DNA of 64,000 nt from NCBI GenBank assembly GCA_944470555.2, contig OX104127.1, forward strand, positions 32,937,661-33,001,660. The letters run 5' to 3'. Both the position numbers and the translations under genes were made by a program. Source of the DNA: Heterobilharzia americana. Taxonomy: Eukaryota; Platyhelminthes; Trematoda; Strigeidida; Schistosomatidae. Shown one piece after another: positions 11,721-23,300 of the stretch; the stretch's first letter is position 1; each line of letters starts with the position of its first letter. The notes below the pieces were generated by a model. That model made no database searches, was not told the origin of the DNA, and saw only the letters and a list, made by a program, of their open reading frames with translations.

Positions 11721-12065
11721 TTTCAGTGTGCTTGTGGTTGTCGTCTGGATGAGAATATTGGAGTAGATTATTGACTCCTCCCCAGTTGACAGTTTGGCGA
11801 GTCCACTTCTTTACATCTGCGGATTCCTCGCAGATTCCCAGCCTAGCACTTCTATGCTATAACTTCTCATCTCTTTTGCAATCTGGGAAGCCTTGCCAGC
11901 CAACTTCAAACATTGTGCTGATATTTCATGTCCCATGTTTACTTTCGCTTTCATCGTGGGAGAGAAGACACATCAGACAATTGTCTTCCCGAAGGCTTTC
12001 ACCAACTGGCGTCATTTTTTCTATCCAATTCCCGAAAGCAATAAGTTTGTTTTTATTTTTTATGT

Positions 12066-12111
12066 TTACTTTGTCGTTTGAAATTTTGAAATAGTGGAGA
12101 ACATTTGTAGC
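12066..12111. other. Junction between the RTE 5' end and the Penelope 3' end
   Basis: A short stretch of less than 50 bp separates the two elements; the exact ends cannot be fixed by eye. Confidence 0.4.
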
Positions 12112-13205
12112 TCAGGTGGATGATCTTGGTCGTATTGTGTTCTCTGAGCTGGGTTGTTTAATCGTGAAGCTTTCATCGTCTTGCTTGACTACATCATCAG
12201 CACTAACTTCAGTATGCAGTAAGCTGTCAATATCTCTCCGTGAGTGATTTAGTGGCTTGCTCTGACCATGTGGTCTATGATTGGTTGTTTCCTTTGACTG
12301 ATGTGTCATTGATTGTATAGACTTTCCTGTCGGCTGTTCTTCTGCTTCATTTCTGACCTTTCTGTCGTTTATCACTTTCTTATTGGTTGATAGATTGGGT
12401 CTATGTCTATACATCTGTTGATTGCAGACTCACCTGAATGCCAAGCTTCTAGGAATTCTCTGATATTCTTTGTGTTTCCTCTCTCCGTTCAAAATTTCTA
12501 CATTGTCGAAATTGAATTCATGTCCATAATTATCCACGTGCATTGAAATGAGTGACGAAATGTCGAGGCGTTTAATAGCCAACTGGGCGACCACTTTTTC
12601 CAATATAGTGTTGACTACAGTTATTGCAGTTGATTTTGTAAATGATATTTGGTTTGTCTTCTTTGCTTTTTACATCCTTTGGTCTGCATAATAGTGTTTG
12701 GAGGTAATTTGTTGGTTTATGAGCCACACCAATTCCAAGTGGTCAGTATGTGTTGGCTTCCAGTACACTTGGGTTTCCAGCTTTCCGGCATTTGTCCTAC
12801 TAACTAAAACATCCAGGAATGGTAGTTGTTTGTTTGACTTTTTCTCTATGGTGAATTTGATGTCATTGAAAACTTTGTTGATCAAACTGTGAGTGTTTTC
12901 TATATCATCCTTTTTAATGATGATAAAAGTGTCGTCCACGTAGCGAATGCAAAATGTTTGGTTTGGTCACAGGTAGAATAATGGCTTCTAGTCTCTACAT
13001 CACTGCTTCTGCAATTAATCCGGATGTCGGTGATCCCATTGGAGTTCCTTTCATCTGTTTGCATATCTTGCCGTTGAATTGGAAGTATGTCTTCATACAA
13101 AGGTTGATGAGTTCCATCAGACTTGAATATTTGAGTTTTGTGCGTTCTGAAAGGTTTTTGTCTTCATTGATCTGGAAGGATATCTTTTCCTTGGCCAACT
13201 GAGGT
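12112..13205 (-). mobile_element. Penelope-like element, 5'-truncated, inactive
   Basis: In minus-strand order this holds the second half of a Penelope-type RT, then a GIY-YIG endonuclease remnant. The RT has KQMKGTPMGSPTSGLIAEAV (13060-13000), then the catalytic box RYVDDTFIII (about 12945-12915), then NKQLPFLDVLVSRTNAGKLE. YVDD is intact. A TAG and a frameshift sit between MGSP and YVDD. The C-terminal part (PNIIYKINCNNCSQHYIGKS, 12655-12600) is the GIY-YIG region. The tail reads NVEILNGERKHKEYQRIPRS. Penelope-like elements with this order are known from schistosomes. The 5' end is lost near 13205. A second copy lies at 53585-55035. Confidence 0.85.
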
Positions 13206-15360
13206 CCGATGGATGTGTATTAAATTCTTTTAGTCATCTGCACCTTTCAATAGCAATAGTGCAATGGAATGTGGTAAGTAGTGTCGTTTTCATTTTCTGT
13301 GTATTATGAGACTTTCTAAGACGGCAGTAGTCATTTTAGAACTTGGAAATGTCAATGAACTAAGAATGTTGTGCATGCAAACAGGTCTAACATGAGTATT
13401 TGAATCAAATTATTGTCATAGCATTGAAACTTGGGAATTTATCGATATCCGCTGTCTTAAATAAACCAGAACAATAATATATTTCTCCTATATTTAGAAA
13501 AAAATTAAAATACTGGAATATAAAATTGGTATTGATTTGTGACTTTTTTTCAGTGCATCAACTGCGTCTACAGAATGCAATCAAGGATATATTTCAACTT
13601 GATAGGTGCCGATAAAACGACCATGAGAAATGCGGTTGAATAGTTAAGGTATGTTCATGAAATTCCAGTAAAGCAGGAATTCAGGATCTTTTTTGCTTAA
13701 TTTAGGTTTTACAAATGCATTTTCGTTTCAACGATGAGTTTTTTGTCCCACTCTAAAATTAGCCACTTTCCTGAAATACAAACGAAGAGTAGCACAAGAA
13801 TTGTTCTAAAATGTACCCATACTCACAGATACTGAATAGGGGCAATGAAGTTTTACAACTCTTCACTATTATTTGCTGCAAATTTAATTAGTTTTACTAA
13901 GAAATGGTTGCTACAAATCTTTAAAATTATTGTGTACTTCTAGTAACTATGATTTCAAAGGGAAAAAACTGATTATAAATCTTATCTAACGCTTCATTTA
14001 TAAGATCTAGTTGTTTTAGTGTCCTGTGACAGGGTACCTCGACTACACTGAAGAAAGTTCTCACTGGAATGAACTGATCACTACAGTGTGAGCATTACTT
14101 GTGAATGTGAATAGTTTATGCTTTGAAAATAAGACAGTTTATTCAGAATATAGACTTAAATTGTATATTCTAAAGAAGCATGAAATATAAAACCCTGACA
14201 AAATCTTTCTGAAAACATATCATTCTGATGTACACATGCACAGATTATCTGTGCAAAGTTAGTTTGTTTTTCTTATTTGTTTTCATGACTTTATATGAAT
14301 TATAACAGTAGTCTATATGGAAATGAGGCATGGAGAAATGTCAAGGAGATGAAGTTACTGTACGTTTTTAATGGTGTAATTATACGCTAATAATTAATTA
14401 AAATTGTTTCAACAAAAAAGTGTAATTTTAGTTTGATATATATTCACTTAAATTTATGCAAAAACAGTTTCCCTAAACTAATCTATTTAGTGCTAGCAGA
14501 GACCTAGAAATACACATGGAGCTGCGGTGTGCGTGACTATTTCTATATCAGTGAGGAATTTCACAGATTTTAATATGTTCATACTGCTTTCATAAGTCTA
14601 TTTTTTTCTAGCCGTGAAGTAGGGATCTGTATTCTGTAATTAAATAATGGTTGAAACTGAGATGAAAACTTAAGTCGTGGTAAAATTCGACTAAACAGGC
14701 TATCTTCAAGAAAACAGTATACGAAGGACAGTGAATACGGGATAATTCTGTCCGTCATATGTTTGTTGTTTATTTTCTGAGGAACGAAATGTTTTTACCA
14801 CACTTCATGTATTAGTACAACCACATCACAAAATACGTTCAAAGACTTGAAACAGAAAAATAAGTTTTAAAATATCCATCATGTAAATTAGAACAAGATA
14901 CATAAGCAAACAATTATGTTTTCAATTAGATCCTCTTCGTGTTTTACTCCAATACAAATAACTTAATATATATAAAATTAAACCAATCATGTAGATTTGT
15001 CAGTTGATGTGATAAATACTGTAAAATAACGATGGTGATAATAATACAAATAATAATAATGATAAGAGTGAAAAATAAAAGATCACCTTACAGAAATCCA
15101 GTGTAACTCATGTGTTGCATGACAGTCACCCACGAAGAATACTAATCACAACGGTACAGTAAATATATTGATGGGCTACTGCATGATCAATAGTGTTATT
15201 TCATTGCTAATTGTTTCGTCTCATCATTTTTTCAAAATTTCTAATCCCAACGAAACATAAAACAGAGGCTTCAGTAAAGAAAATTCCTCTTTGCGACAAA
15301 GGCTGTAAGAACACATTTCTTTATCATTTGAGGTAGATAGTAACGAATTTCAAGGTAGTA
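13206..15360. other. Non-coding AT-rich stretch
   Basis: Very AT-rich, with short A/T-rich simple sequence near 15040-15080 (AATAATAATAATGATAA). No coding or repeat signal that I can support. Confidence 0.45.
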
Positions 15361-15367
15361 ACGGTGA

Positions 15368-15525
15368 TGGACCAACAATATTTGCAGAACCACTGAAAAC
15401 CTGAGAGCATTGGACAGTTGTTTCGTTGTGGTCAAAGTCTCCTCAGCAATATGAAGTGGCCAGTGCTCCCAGGTTTTCGATGATTCTCCAACTGATGTCA
15501 GTTCGTCATCAATACTACCCTGAAA
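15368..15525 (-). repeat. Family 2 repeat, internally deleted copy
   Basis: The left part (GGACAGTTGTTTCG) and right part (CTCCAACTGATGTCAGTTCG, CATCAATACTACC) match the two arms of the 15930-16312 repeat. The tRNA-like core between the arms is missing. Confidence 0.5.
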
Positions 15526-15929
15526 TAAATTCTTACATACTTCAGACTAAATAACAAATTTGTTTCTATATGTATTCATCATTTTGACTTTAAATTCCAC
15601 TAAACTATTTCTTCCCCAATTTATTTTGCCTTCTTCTATTTGAATTCACTGCATTTTGTTGTCCGTTCACATTCCCCTCTCTTCATCCTTATTGCATAGC
15701 ACTTTATGTGACCGATATTCACATTTATTGTTTCACTTGATCTTCGCTCAACTACTTTTAAGTGAAATCGGATCATATTTATTCCTTCATTCATTCACCT
15801 ATCTTACATCTTTGACCCTTAGTCTTCTATATTTTCATGGAAAGTCACCCTCATAATATTACACTTCATGGTTTCAGTTATCGTATAAATAAAACATAAA
15901 AGCATTTCAGTTAAGGGATCTGCAGGGAT
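15526..15929. other. Unassigned spacer between two repeats
   Basis: T-rich plus strand; the open frame at 15656-15856 has no supporting motif. Confidence 0.35.
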
Positions 15930-16312
15930 TTATTGATTTCAAGCTGGTAGTCTTCATGGATTGATACCAGTTGGAGGAACAGCGGACAGCTGTTTCGTCT
16001 TAATATGGGACTCCTTGGCAGTGTGCACCCGTAAACCCTCCAGGGATCGGACCTAGAACCGTCAGGTTCTGCGACCAGCATGCTACCCCTGAGCCATTAG
16101 GTCGGGATCCAGAGTTACCATCACTCAATGTCATCATCGATTATTTACTGTCACGTCCACTTGAATGTCCTAGGCTTTATCCCCCAGGAGGTAATGGGTG
16201 TGCGCTGCTGAGGAGTCCCATACTAAGATGAGACAGCTGTCGAGTGCCCGCAGGTTCCTACTGTTCCTCCAACTGATGTCAGTCCATGATGAATACCAAC
16301 TTGACATACAAA
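15930..16312 (-). repeat. Family 2 repeat: tRNA-like core between inverted arms
   Basis: The left arm (CAGTTGGAGGAACAG, GACAGCTGTTTCGTCTTA and TATGGGACTCCTTGGCAG, to about 16030) recurs inverted in the right arm (GAGGAGTCCCATACTAAGAT, GAGACAGCTGTCGAG and CTGTTCCTCCAACTG, 16210-16280). Between them, on the minus strand, is a clear tRNA-like core: A box TGGCTCAGGGGTAGCATGC (16099-16078) and B box GGTCCGATCCC (16053-16043). The open frame at 16198-16593 overlaps the repeat and has no protein signal. Related scraps lie at 15368-15525 and 17100-17175. Confidence 0.7.
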
Positions 16313-17099
16313 CAAATTCGATGTTGTCAACCTCAACTGAATATTTTTGTCAATACAGTTGCAAACATAAGTCAAGATACTGTATTGCTATTAACTCCCC
16401 GGTGTTGGCTGTAAATAGCATGACTGCCCTGGTTCATCGTATAAGGTGTATGACTAATCATACTAACTTGTCACTCAATTTTTTCCAAACCATCCAACCC
16501 ATTGCCAATCAGGATACTTTCACACTGTGTAGGTTTTGGTATCACTTGTCTTTTCCGTCATCGTATCCGGAAAACGGAACCAGTTGGTGCTAACGAAGAT
16601 AACAATACAGTGGTATAATATCTAGTGTGTAAAGAAATATTTGTTCCATTCTTTTAGCCGCAGTAGTTATTTTCATTGTACGTACTAACCACCAACAGAA
16701 CAGATGGTTAAAATTACAAACAAAGTTTGAAACAATGACTTTTGAGTTTTACCAGTATTCAGACGAATAGATTTCAAGTCCTAATGCTCATGGACTCTCC
16801 ACGCAGTATGAGCTTCACAAGATTCACATTGTATAAACCGTAGACTGATTATAAGAAGCCACAAAAATTCAAAAGAATTGAATATCCTGTCGTGATAACC
16901 CAAAGTTGTATATACTTCAACATAAATCTGTGAGTGTAACATTCTTGACTGGATGAAATAAACATAGTGTGATCAGGCGAAAATAAAAACTTTTCTTTCA
17001 TAAACGTGACGCATCTTTCTTTAACTGGATTAAATAAAAGCAGTATCTCGTAATCGTCAATGTGACACATAATTATATAGATTGTAAATAGCCAATGAG
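16313..17099. other. Unassigned stretch
   Basis: Open frames on both strands are short and without motifs. Confidence 0.35.
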
Positions 17100-17175
17100 C
17101 ATTTTATGGTCTTCACTGGATAGTTCCCATTGGTATTCCTGGGATCACCTTTGTTGGACAGTTGTGAAATTACTC
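17100..17175 (-). repeat. Partial copy of family 2 repeat
   Basis: GGTCTTCACTGGATAGTTCC, CATTGGTATTCC and GTTGGACAGTTGTGAAAT correspond to the outer part of the left arm at 15930-15990. Strongly eroded. Confidence 0.35.
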
Positions 17176-17239
17176 ATCTGTGAAGTATATTGCTATGCGA
17201 TGTGCTATTAATTAAGTATTTATCCATAAATCATCAATT

Positions 17240-17775
17240 TTATAGAACACCGGTGAAGGGTTTGGGCATGTTGACCACTTCAACAACCTCCGAAATAGGG
17301 TCGGCTTTAATCGGTCAGTGAATGACGAGATCTCTGCAACGTTAGAAAAGGCAGAGTGGTTTGGGTCAACTTACATCATTTATAAAACTGTTGTGATATC
17401 CAACTGTCTACTTATAACTCAGTTTACTATACTGTAGTTCTCTGTGTTCCACTGAATGACTGTGAAACATGATGATTGAACTTCCAGGACTCCAGGAGGC
17501 TTCAGATGTTTCACCACCATCGCCTTCTCAGCACAAGCAGTTTATCATTGTGTCACCACGTAATTAATTCAGAAATGAGGTGTATAGCTGAAGAGATAAA
17601 TTAGTTGATGAACTTGTAAATCTTCATCGACTCAGATAGCTGTGCATGTGTTATGCATGCCCAGTCATCGTTTGCATCTTGTCAAATGTAAGCTGAAGTA
17701 GGGTAAGGCTGAAAAAGGTTACAGATAGTCAGACTAAAATACCGCATCAGTCTGTGAGGTCTTCTGAATTTCTAC
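17240..17775 (+). pseudogene. RTE-like RT C-terminal fragment
   Basis: The plus-strand translation follows, with stops, the C-terminal third of the RTE-like family of 20330-23760: GHVDHFNNLRNRVGFN (for a YLGS-type segment), VNDEISATLEKAEW, then CETMMIELPG (for a CETW box), and DELVNLHRLRxLCMCYACP (for LHRLRWLGHVLRMP). The nucleotides at 17638-17735 also resemble 23515-23610. The fragment carries no catalytic domain. Confidence 0.65.
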
Positions 17776-19621
17776 TACTACTCACTGCTTTTATTAATGT
17801 TTTTATTTTTCATCTGGATGCATTCTATATTTAGGCCTTAATGTGAGATGCAGCGACTTGGACTGTTATGTAGTACTGATACATCCCATTTTGATACTGA
17901 CTAACTGAGTGATATCAATTCATTACACGTAGCTAATTAAATTTACCTGATCTGGAATTTTCGCTTGAGTGAATGCACCGCTTGTAAGCTCAACCCAAAA
18001 GTAAATAGACAGCGATGCGTTGCACAACCGTGAAATTAGAATATCAGCGTGAGTGGTTTCTAATTACTGTTGGTGTTCATTAGCACATTACCTTCAGTCG
18101 ACTTCAACCTTAGTAGTTATTTCACACATAGGTCGAATTATGGTTGTCGTTTCTTTGTGTAAACTCATTGTTATTTCTTGTTGATCACGATCAGTAATGG
18201 GGTTTATTTGACTTCAAGGATTTTCCGTATTTTTTCCAATACTTTTCGGTCCTGATATGTCATACAAATACATATAATTCAAAGTGCGGTCGAGATATCG
18301 ATTATAGGTATCTGGTTGATGGTCATTGTTAAACTGCAACCAGTGAGTGGCACTCCAAGAGAAAAACATATACACTGAAATCTTGAGCCACGTATGATAT
18401 TGCATAACAGTGCACAACATAAAGATCAACAGCATTATTATTAATTATGACCTTCATATTGCATATATCCTTACATGCGTTTCTGTATGTTTGTTGGTTT
18501 CAGTCAGGAGATATGGAGGCTTTCTTGGAAGCAGGTATTTTAGAATTAATGTTTTGTCCTATGGTAATAGTGTTACCGGAATAACAAACAAGTAAATTGT
18601 GAAAGTTATGAAAGATAGTGGCTAACAGTGGAATCCAGGACATGCGTTTCATTCTATCTATCCTTACAACTAAAGTGAATTTACTAAAATATGGAGGGCT
18701 CTGTACAGAGCATATATGCCAATAGAGGACGGTCAATTCGGTCCAGTCACTGATGGGAAACTGCAACCAATGACATAAGTCAGTTGTGTGACAAAAACTC
18801 AAGAGGAGACAGTTCACTGATTAGTAAATTCTTGGACATCAACCGTTATGAAGGCGAAAATTCTTCATCCAAGTCGAAATCAAAGACAAGTATATAACCA
18901 CATTACTAACACGAAAACATGGAAGAATCAGGTTTCATGAAAACAATTTTTTAATCCTGATAAAATTGTTTTCAAGTTACATACATCCAGAATTTTTAAA
19001 CAGTAATTATTGAGAGAAGAAACTTTCTTAAGCTATTGGTTCCTATAGACCCTTACCAACGCAATGTTCAGGATCCCGTCTCTGAAAGACTGGACAACTT
19101 AAAAACGAAAATTTTCCCTGATAAGCTCTCATAAAGCTTAAGCGTCAGAAATTAATACCCTATCTTACTGGTAACTGTCGACAGTTAATTTCGTTCCGTA
19201 TTTTTCATAGAAGTAGGCTTTAGAAATTGACGTGAATTTCGCTAACATATTTCACCTCCATCCCTAAAGTTCGGTTTAGTGCACAATATTATTTCGAACT
19301 AACAAAAGGTGACTTCTCATGAGTGAAAATCTGGACCTAATAGTGGTTTACAATAATCTGCTGCATTTATTGACATACTTAGCCAGGTATATGTCCAAAA
19401 GTAATGGATTTTCAAGTTCACAGAATTCGATAGATTGGAGATTACATGCAAACAAAATGTTTGTTGGGCTTCAGTACAACTAGTTGGAGTTAAATTATTA
19501 CTTATAAACGTTGCTTTTACCCAGTTACTACACTTATTGATTCTAATGATTAAAAACTTGTGATGTGCTATGAGAAAGCATGTGTTCGCTGAAATAAACT
19601 GTTTTCATAAAATTTACTTAC
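17776..19621. other. Intron-like stretch with a duplicated motif
   Basis: Contains the microexon candidate at 17947-17988. The segments around 18290-18360 and 18720-18780 share AAACTGCAACCA-type words and may be a diverged duplicate. The open frames at 18214-18817 have no motif. Confidence 0.35.
17947..17988 (-). CDS. Candidate 42-nt microexon
   Basis: On the minus strand the acceptor is CTATTTACTTTTGGGTTGAG, followed by 42 nt and the donor GTAAAT (17941-17946). The length is a multiple of three. If it receives two bases from the exon at 19622-19954 (which ends in two bases of a codon), it reads LQAVHSLKRKFQI with no stop and passes two bases on. Frame zero is open too (LTSGAFTQAKIPDQ). Short symmetric exons are a known feature of schistosome genes. 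With only 42 nt the chance of a false call is large. Confidence 0.3.
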
Positions 19622-19954
19622 TTATCTTCATAAAGTTCATTTGGCCCTCCATTTTCAGAACTATCAATTACACGGTCAACTTCAACCAAGTCTATCATTT
19701 TACTGCCTTCTGATTCATATTTATCTACTCCTTCTGTTATATTGTCCAAATGAACACAAGAACCGTAATTAATTGCTGGAAGGGAAGTTGTTTCTTTCAA
19801 TTTCGGACGGTTAACGGAATGACTCCTTTGGTGCCATGGAAATGTAGAACGAGGACCACGAAGAGAATAGAGACTTTTAAAGCAGGAGAGTTTGAAGTAA
19901 TGTTTAGTACTTCGGGTATGAGTTGACTTTGAACCACTGATAACTCCCATCACA
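19622..19954 (-). CDS. Candidate internal exon of a split host gene (333 nt)
   Basis: Minus strand. The acceptor GTATTCATGTATTTAG and the donor GTAAGT (following GAAGATAA) border an uninterrupted 110-codon frame. The exon takes one base to finish a codon and leaves two, so it is symmetric. The peptide is serine/arginine rich at first (KSTHTRSTKHYFKLSCFKSL, GPRSTFPWHQRSHSVNRP) and acidic at the end (IDLVEVDRVIDSSENGGPNE). This pattern suggests a cytoplasmic linker or disordered region with possible kinase sites (RSHS). No family is recognised. It matches none of the nearby retroelements. Confidence 0.5.
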
Positions 19955-20329
19955 CTAAATACATGAATACTAAACAATTAACATTAAACATAAATTTTAA
20001 TGAAAACTATCAGTACAATGTGAATTGGAAACCTCTTTGTTATTCACAAAATGTTCACTTTTAATAAATGTTATTCAAAATGTTACTTCATTTTGATTAT
20101 TCTCATGAGAATGATATGAAACTTGATTATCTGAAGTACTTTCTGACAGTAAATATCCATAAAATATGCTACAATTCAATGCACTTCAGAAAGTATCTGC
20201 CATGACTGAATGACAGAAGCGTAAACATCACCTTTGTCAATGATTTTTTTAGGCTTGCATACGCGAACAGTGAACTGATCTGATATTTACCTTGATATCA
20301 CCTGCCAACCTAAATGTAACCGGCCCTCC
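19955..20329. other. Intron-like stretch
   Basis: The first bases are the acceptor tract of the 19622-19954 exon. The remainder has no recognised content; the last part may be the 5' UTR of the following retroelement. Confidence 0.35.
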
Positions 20330-23300
20330 TTACCTTCGTCTTCTCGTTTGTCCTCATTTTATGAGACCGGCATTCTTGCAGCTTAACCAGCTTCTCAACG
20401 TGTGACCGTTACCAGCATTTCACCCCAGTGGCACACAATTTTGAGACCGTCAAAACTCCTCTACAGGCTTCATATTGAAGCTTTTAACATCCATACACTT
20501 TGCCAAATCGTACAGCAGGCATCTACTGTAAGATCTTTGAAATGTCGAGTCATGGATGTATTCCGTGTTTCTAAGACACAGATACAGGATCCGAGGGAGG
20601 TTGCTGACTTGACTTCACCTCACTAATGTCATGAGTCTTCGAAATTCACTTTACGAATATCCAGAGATTCAATGGTTAGCTATACATTTTGATAGCATTT
20701 TGCACTCACTGGCTTTGACATAGCATTGAAATGTACAGCATAAAGTGCGCTTCTTGACTGAGCAGCAGTCAACAGCAGACCATGTGGTGTTCAACTGAAT
20801 GGAGCTACAAAAGCTGGGAGGGATCGTGAAACACCTATGCATATTCATAGTCTCCTTCCACACCCCGCTGACTACAGTTCGAATGATGCGAAAAATGAAT
20901 TCTGTCAGATGCTGTCAGATTTAACACAGAAAGCAAAGCGTTCAGATGTAGTCATGACCGAAAGTGATTTTGACGCTCAAGTAGGAAAGCTGAAACAATC
21001 ATAAAGATATATTTGAGGTATCAGCGGAACCCCGTGCCAGCGAATTGACAATGGCTGTTGCCTGTTAAGATTTTTTCCTGAAAATCACTTGTTTGTAGCC
21101 AGCATTAACTTCAAGCAGAGAGGAAATCAAAATGGACAAATTTGTGTGTGAGAACATACAATCTGAAGGTAAAGGTTAGTGCAAATATTCAAACTTTAAG
21201 TTTAAAGGAGTGAATACGTCTGTGCCATTGTAATTGATTTTCAGCCATGTCACCAAGAGTTTGCAACCGCTGATTTCTTTCGTCTTAAGGATCCCAACCA
21301 GACGATCTACATGGTCCAGTACAACTCAGACCAATAGTAAAAGACTTCATCGACTGATCCTAGGTCTTTGTCTGTCCACCTTGAGCCTTCTTTGAAATTA
21401 ATCCAATCTCCTTTAGCATGGTGTGTTGAGGTAGGTGGTGGCTTGGCATGTGCAGCGTATTTTCTAGTCATCTCAGTGAATGATGGTTAAAAACCCTATC
21501 AACTGACTTGCTCGTCTTGCCTGTTTCCCTTCGTCTGACTTCAACATTGCTTACACGGTGATCCTATCAAACGCAATGGACACAGATAACAATCGTTGGA
21601 GAGGATCAGTGAAGGATTCTGGCTCTTTCTGGACTACCTACCAGGACTCTAATAATAAGTTACTGCGAGCATACATACGTATACATCATTCTAGTTGCAA
21701 GAAGCAGATAGCGCTGAAGCCTTTATGTGCTCGACTGGAAGATTAGGACGTCAGGTGTGTATTTAAGGAGTAGGCGGGAAAGAACCTGTTTGGACATAGC
21801 AGTAATCCTCTTCTTGATGAATCTTGCAGTCAGATTCAGACTTCTATAAACAGACGGTTGGCAACCTACAACCAAAGGTTATAAGAAGTCAGTGGATTTC
21901 CTCAACTTCATCCGAAATGATGAGAGAAAACTCATTTCAGCTGGCTGTGACCACAATGACGAACAAAACCAAATTAAGCGTAAATTAACCAAGAGTTTTC
22001 GGAATGGTCGCGAGTAGTGCTAAGTGGCGAAGTCAAGAGATATGGAGAAGGGATCATAACTAGTTACTACTCCATAAATATGTAGGCTTATTAAGGGTGC
22101 TGGTAAGAAGATGATGATCAGTGAGAACATCACTGAAAAAGGAAGCAGTGTTGATAATATCTCAGGACAGACGGCTAGAACGTTTGAGAGAACACTCTGA
22201 AGAACAGCCCAATAAGCCCACAGCATCCCTTCGGTAACCCAGCTTCCGAATCAAGTCTAAATGATACATGGATCTAGGTCCCTAAAATCCCCTCAAAGTT
22301 TAGAAGGTTATTTCACACTTGAAATGATACAAAGCAGCAAGACCTGACGGTGTGAAACCAGGTTTTAAACACAAAGGTAGAAAATTACCGAACAGAGTAG
22401 CGGAGGTACTAGGTAGCCTATGGCAAGCACAGGTACTCACATCAGATCGGTCTGCTTCGTCCATCATTCCAGTGGATAAGAAATAAGAAGTCTCTTGTGA
22501 CAACCGTAGGGGAGTCACTTTAACTAACAATGCAGTCAAAATCCCAGGGTTCACAGTTATCTGACGCCTAGCTAAGGCCCGAGAACAGAAAACTAGGGAG
22601 AACAAGGAAGGTTTAACACATCGCCGAGGATGTATTGATCAGATCTTCATTCCTCAACAAGTTCCGGAACACGGGCATATATAACTTCGGCTGACACTCG
22701 CCATATTTCTTAACCTGAAGGTGGCAGTCTACTTTGCCAAAGGTGGCAATGTTTCACTGTGTAAGGAATAAGAAGCAATTATGTAAGGTTAGTGGAAGCT
22801 GTCTACCTGAACTGATGCAGCTTATGGAGGGTCGATATCCCAAATGTTGACATGTTGTTATTGGTGTCTACTGCAAATGCCCGCTTTCACCTTTTCCTGT
22901 ACAGTCTCGTTATAAATATAATGATGAACATAGCTCGAGATATCTCTGAATTCATAGGAATTGACCTACTGCCTGAACGGCATCTGTTTGATGACTTATG
23001 CTGATGAAGTCGTCCTGCAGAGCCGAATCCCTGACAAAATGGAGAGTGTTCTAACACCTTCTGCGTTTGGCATACGTTTCGCCCCTGTCGAATGTAAGAT
23101 GACGTCTCAGCACTGATCTGCAGCAAACTTCAGTAAAATGACAGGAATTAAAGTAGCAGGATACGCTGACCACTTCGCTCGCTTGGAAAGCTCCATTAAC
23201 CTGAACAATCTGGTTACTGGCAAAATCCCAGCTCGGAAACAGGTCAGTTTAGCGTTTGTCAATTTCTATCATATCTTACGCCGACTGGTGAGATTTCTGA

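Larger units (their letters stand above)
8624..12065 (-). mobile_element. RTE-clade (SR2-like) non-LTR retrotransposon, nearly full length, inactive
   Basis: Read on the minus strand from 12065 down, the order is that of an RTE element: an apurinic endonuclease domain (about 11720-11000), a linker (about 11000-10500), the reverse transcriptase (about 10235-9500) and a C-terminal region with the GKRRVGCRR box (about 8800). The 3' end carries a short ATT-rich tail at 8624-8644. The endonuclease part keeps GDVNVKL and ELIMGQEALGEMNENGQL. The RT keeps LCKNWRGIML and LRIIIEQSVEWQSTLYLKFT followed by DFEKAFDSV. Frameshifts and stops split it into many pieces, so it cannot encode a working protein. 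Its 5' start region matches that at 33205, which fixes the boundary approximately. A Penelope-like element abuts it upstream at 12112. Confidence 0.85.

Noticed and set aside
16198..16593. 131-codon plus-strand open frame
   Set aside because: It starts within the right arm of a non-coding repeat and has no recognisable domain.
19260..19320. Possible 43-nt exon with donor GTGAAA after GGATGGAG
   Set aside because: Weak donor, not a multiple of three, and no phase link to neighbours.
22300..22605. 101-codon minus-strand open frame
   Set aside because: Lies opposite the RT fingers of the plus-strand RTE-like element, whose motifs are clear.
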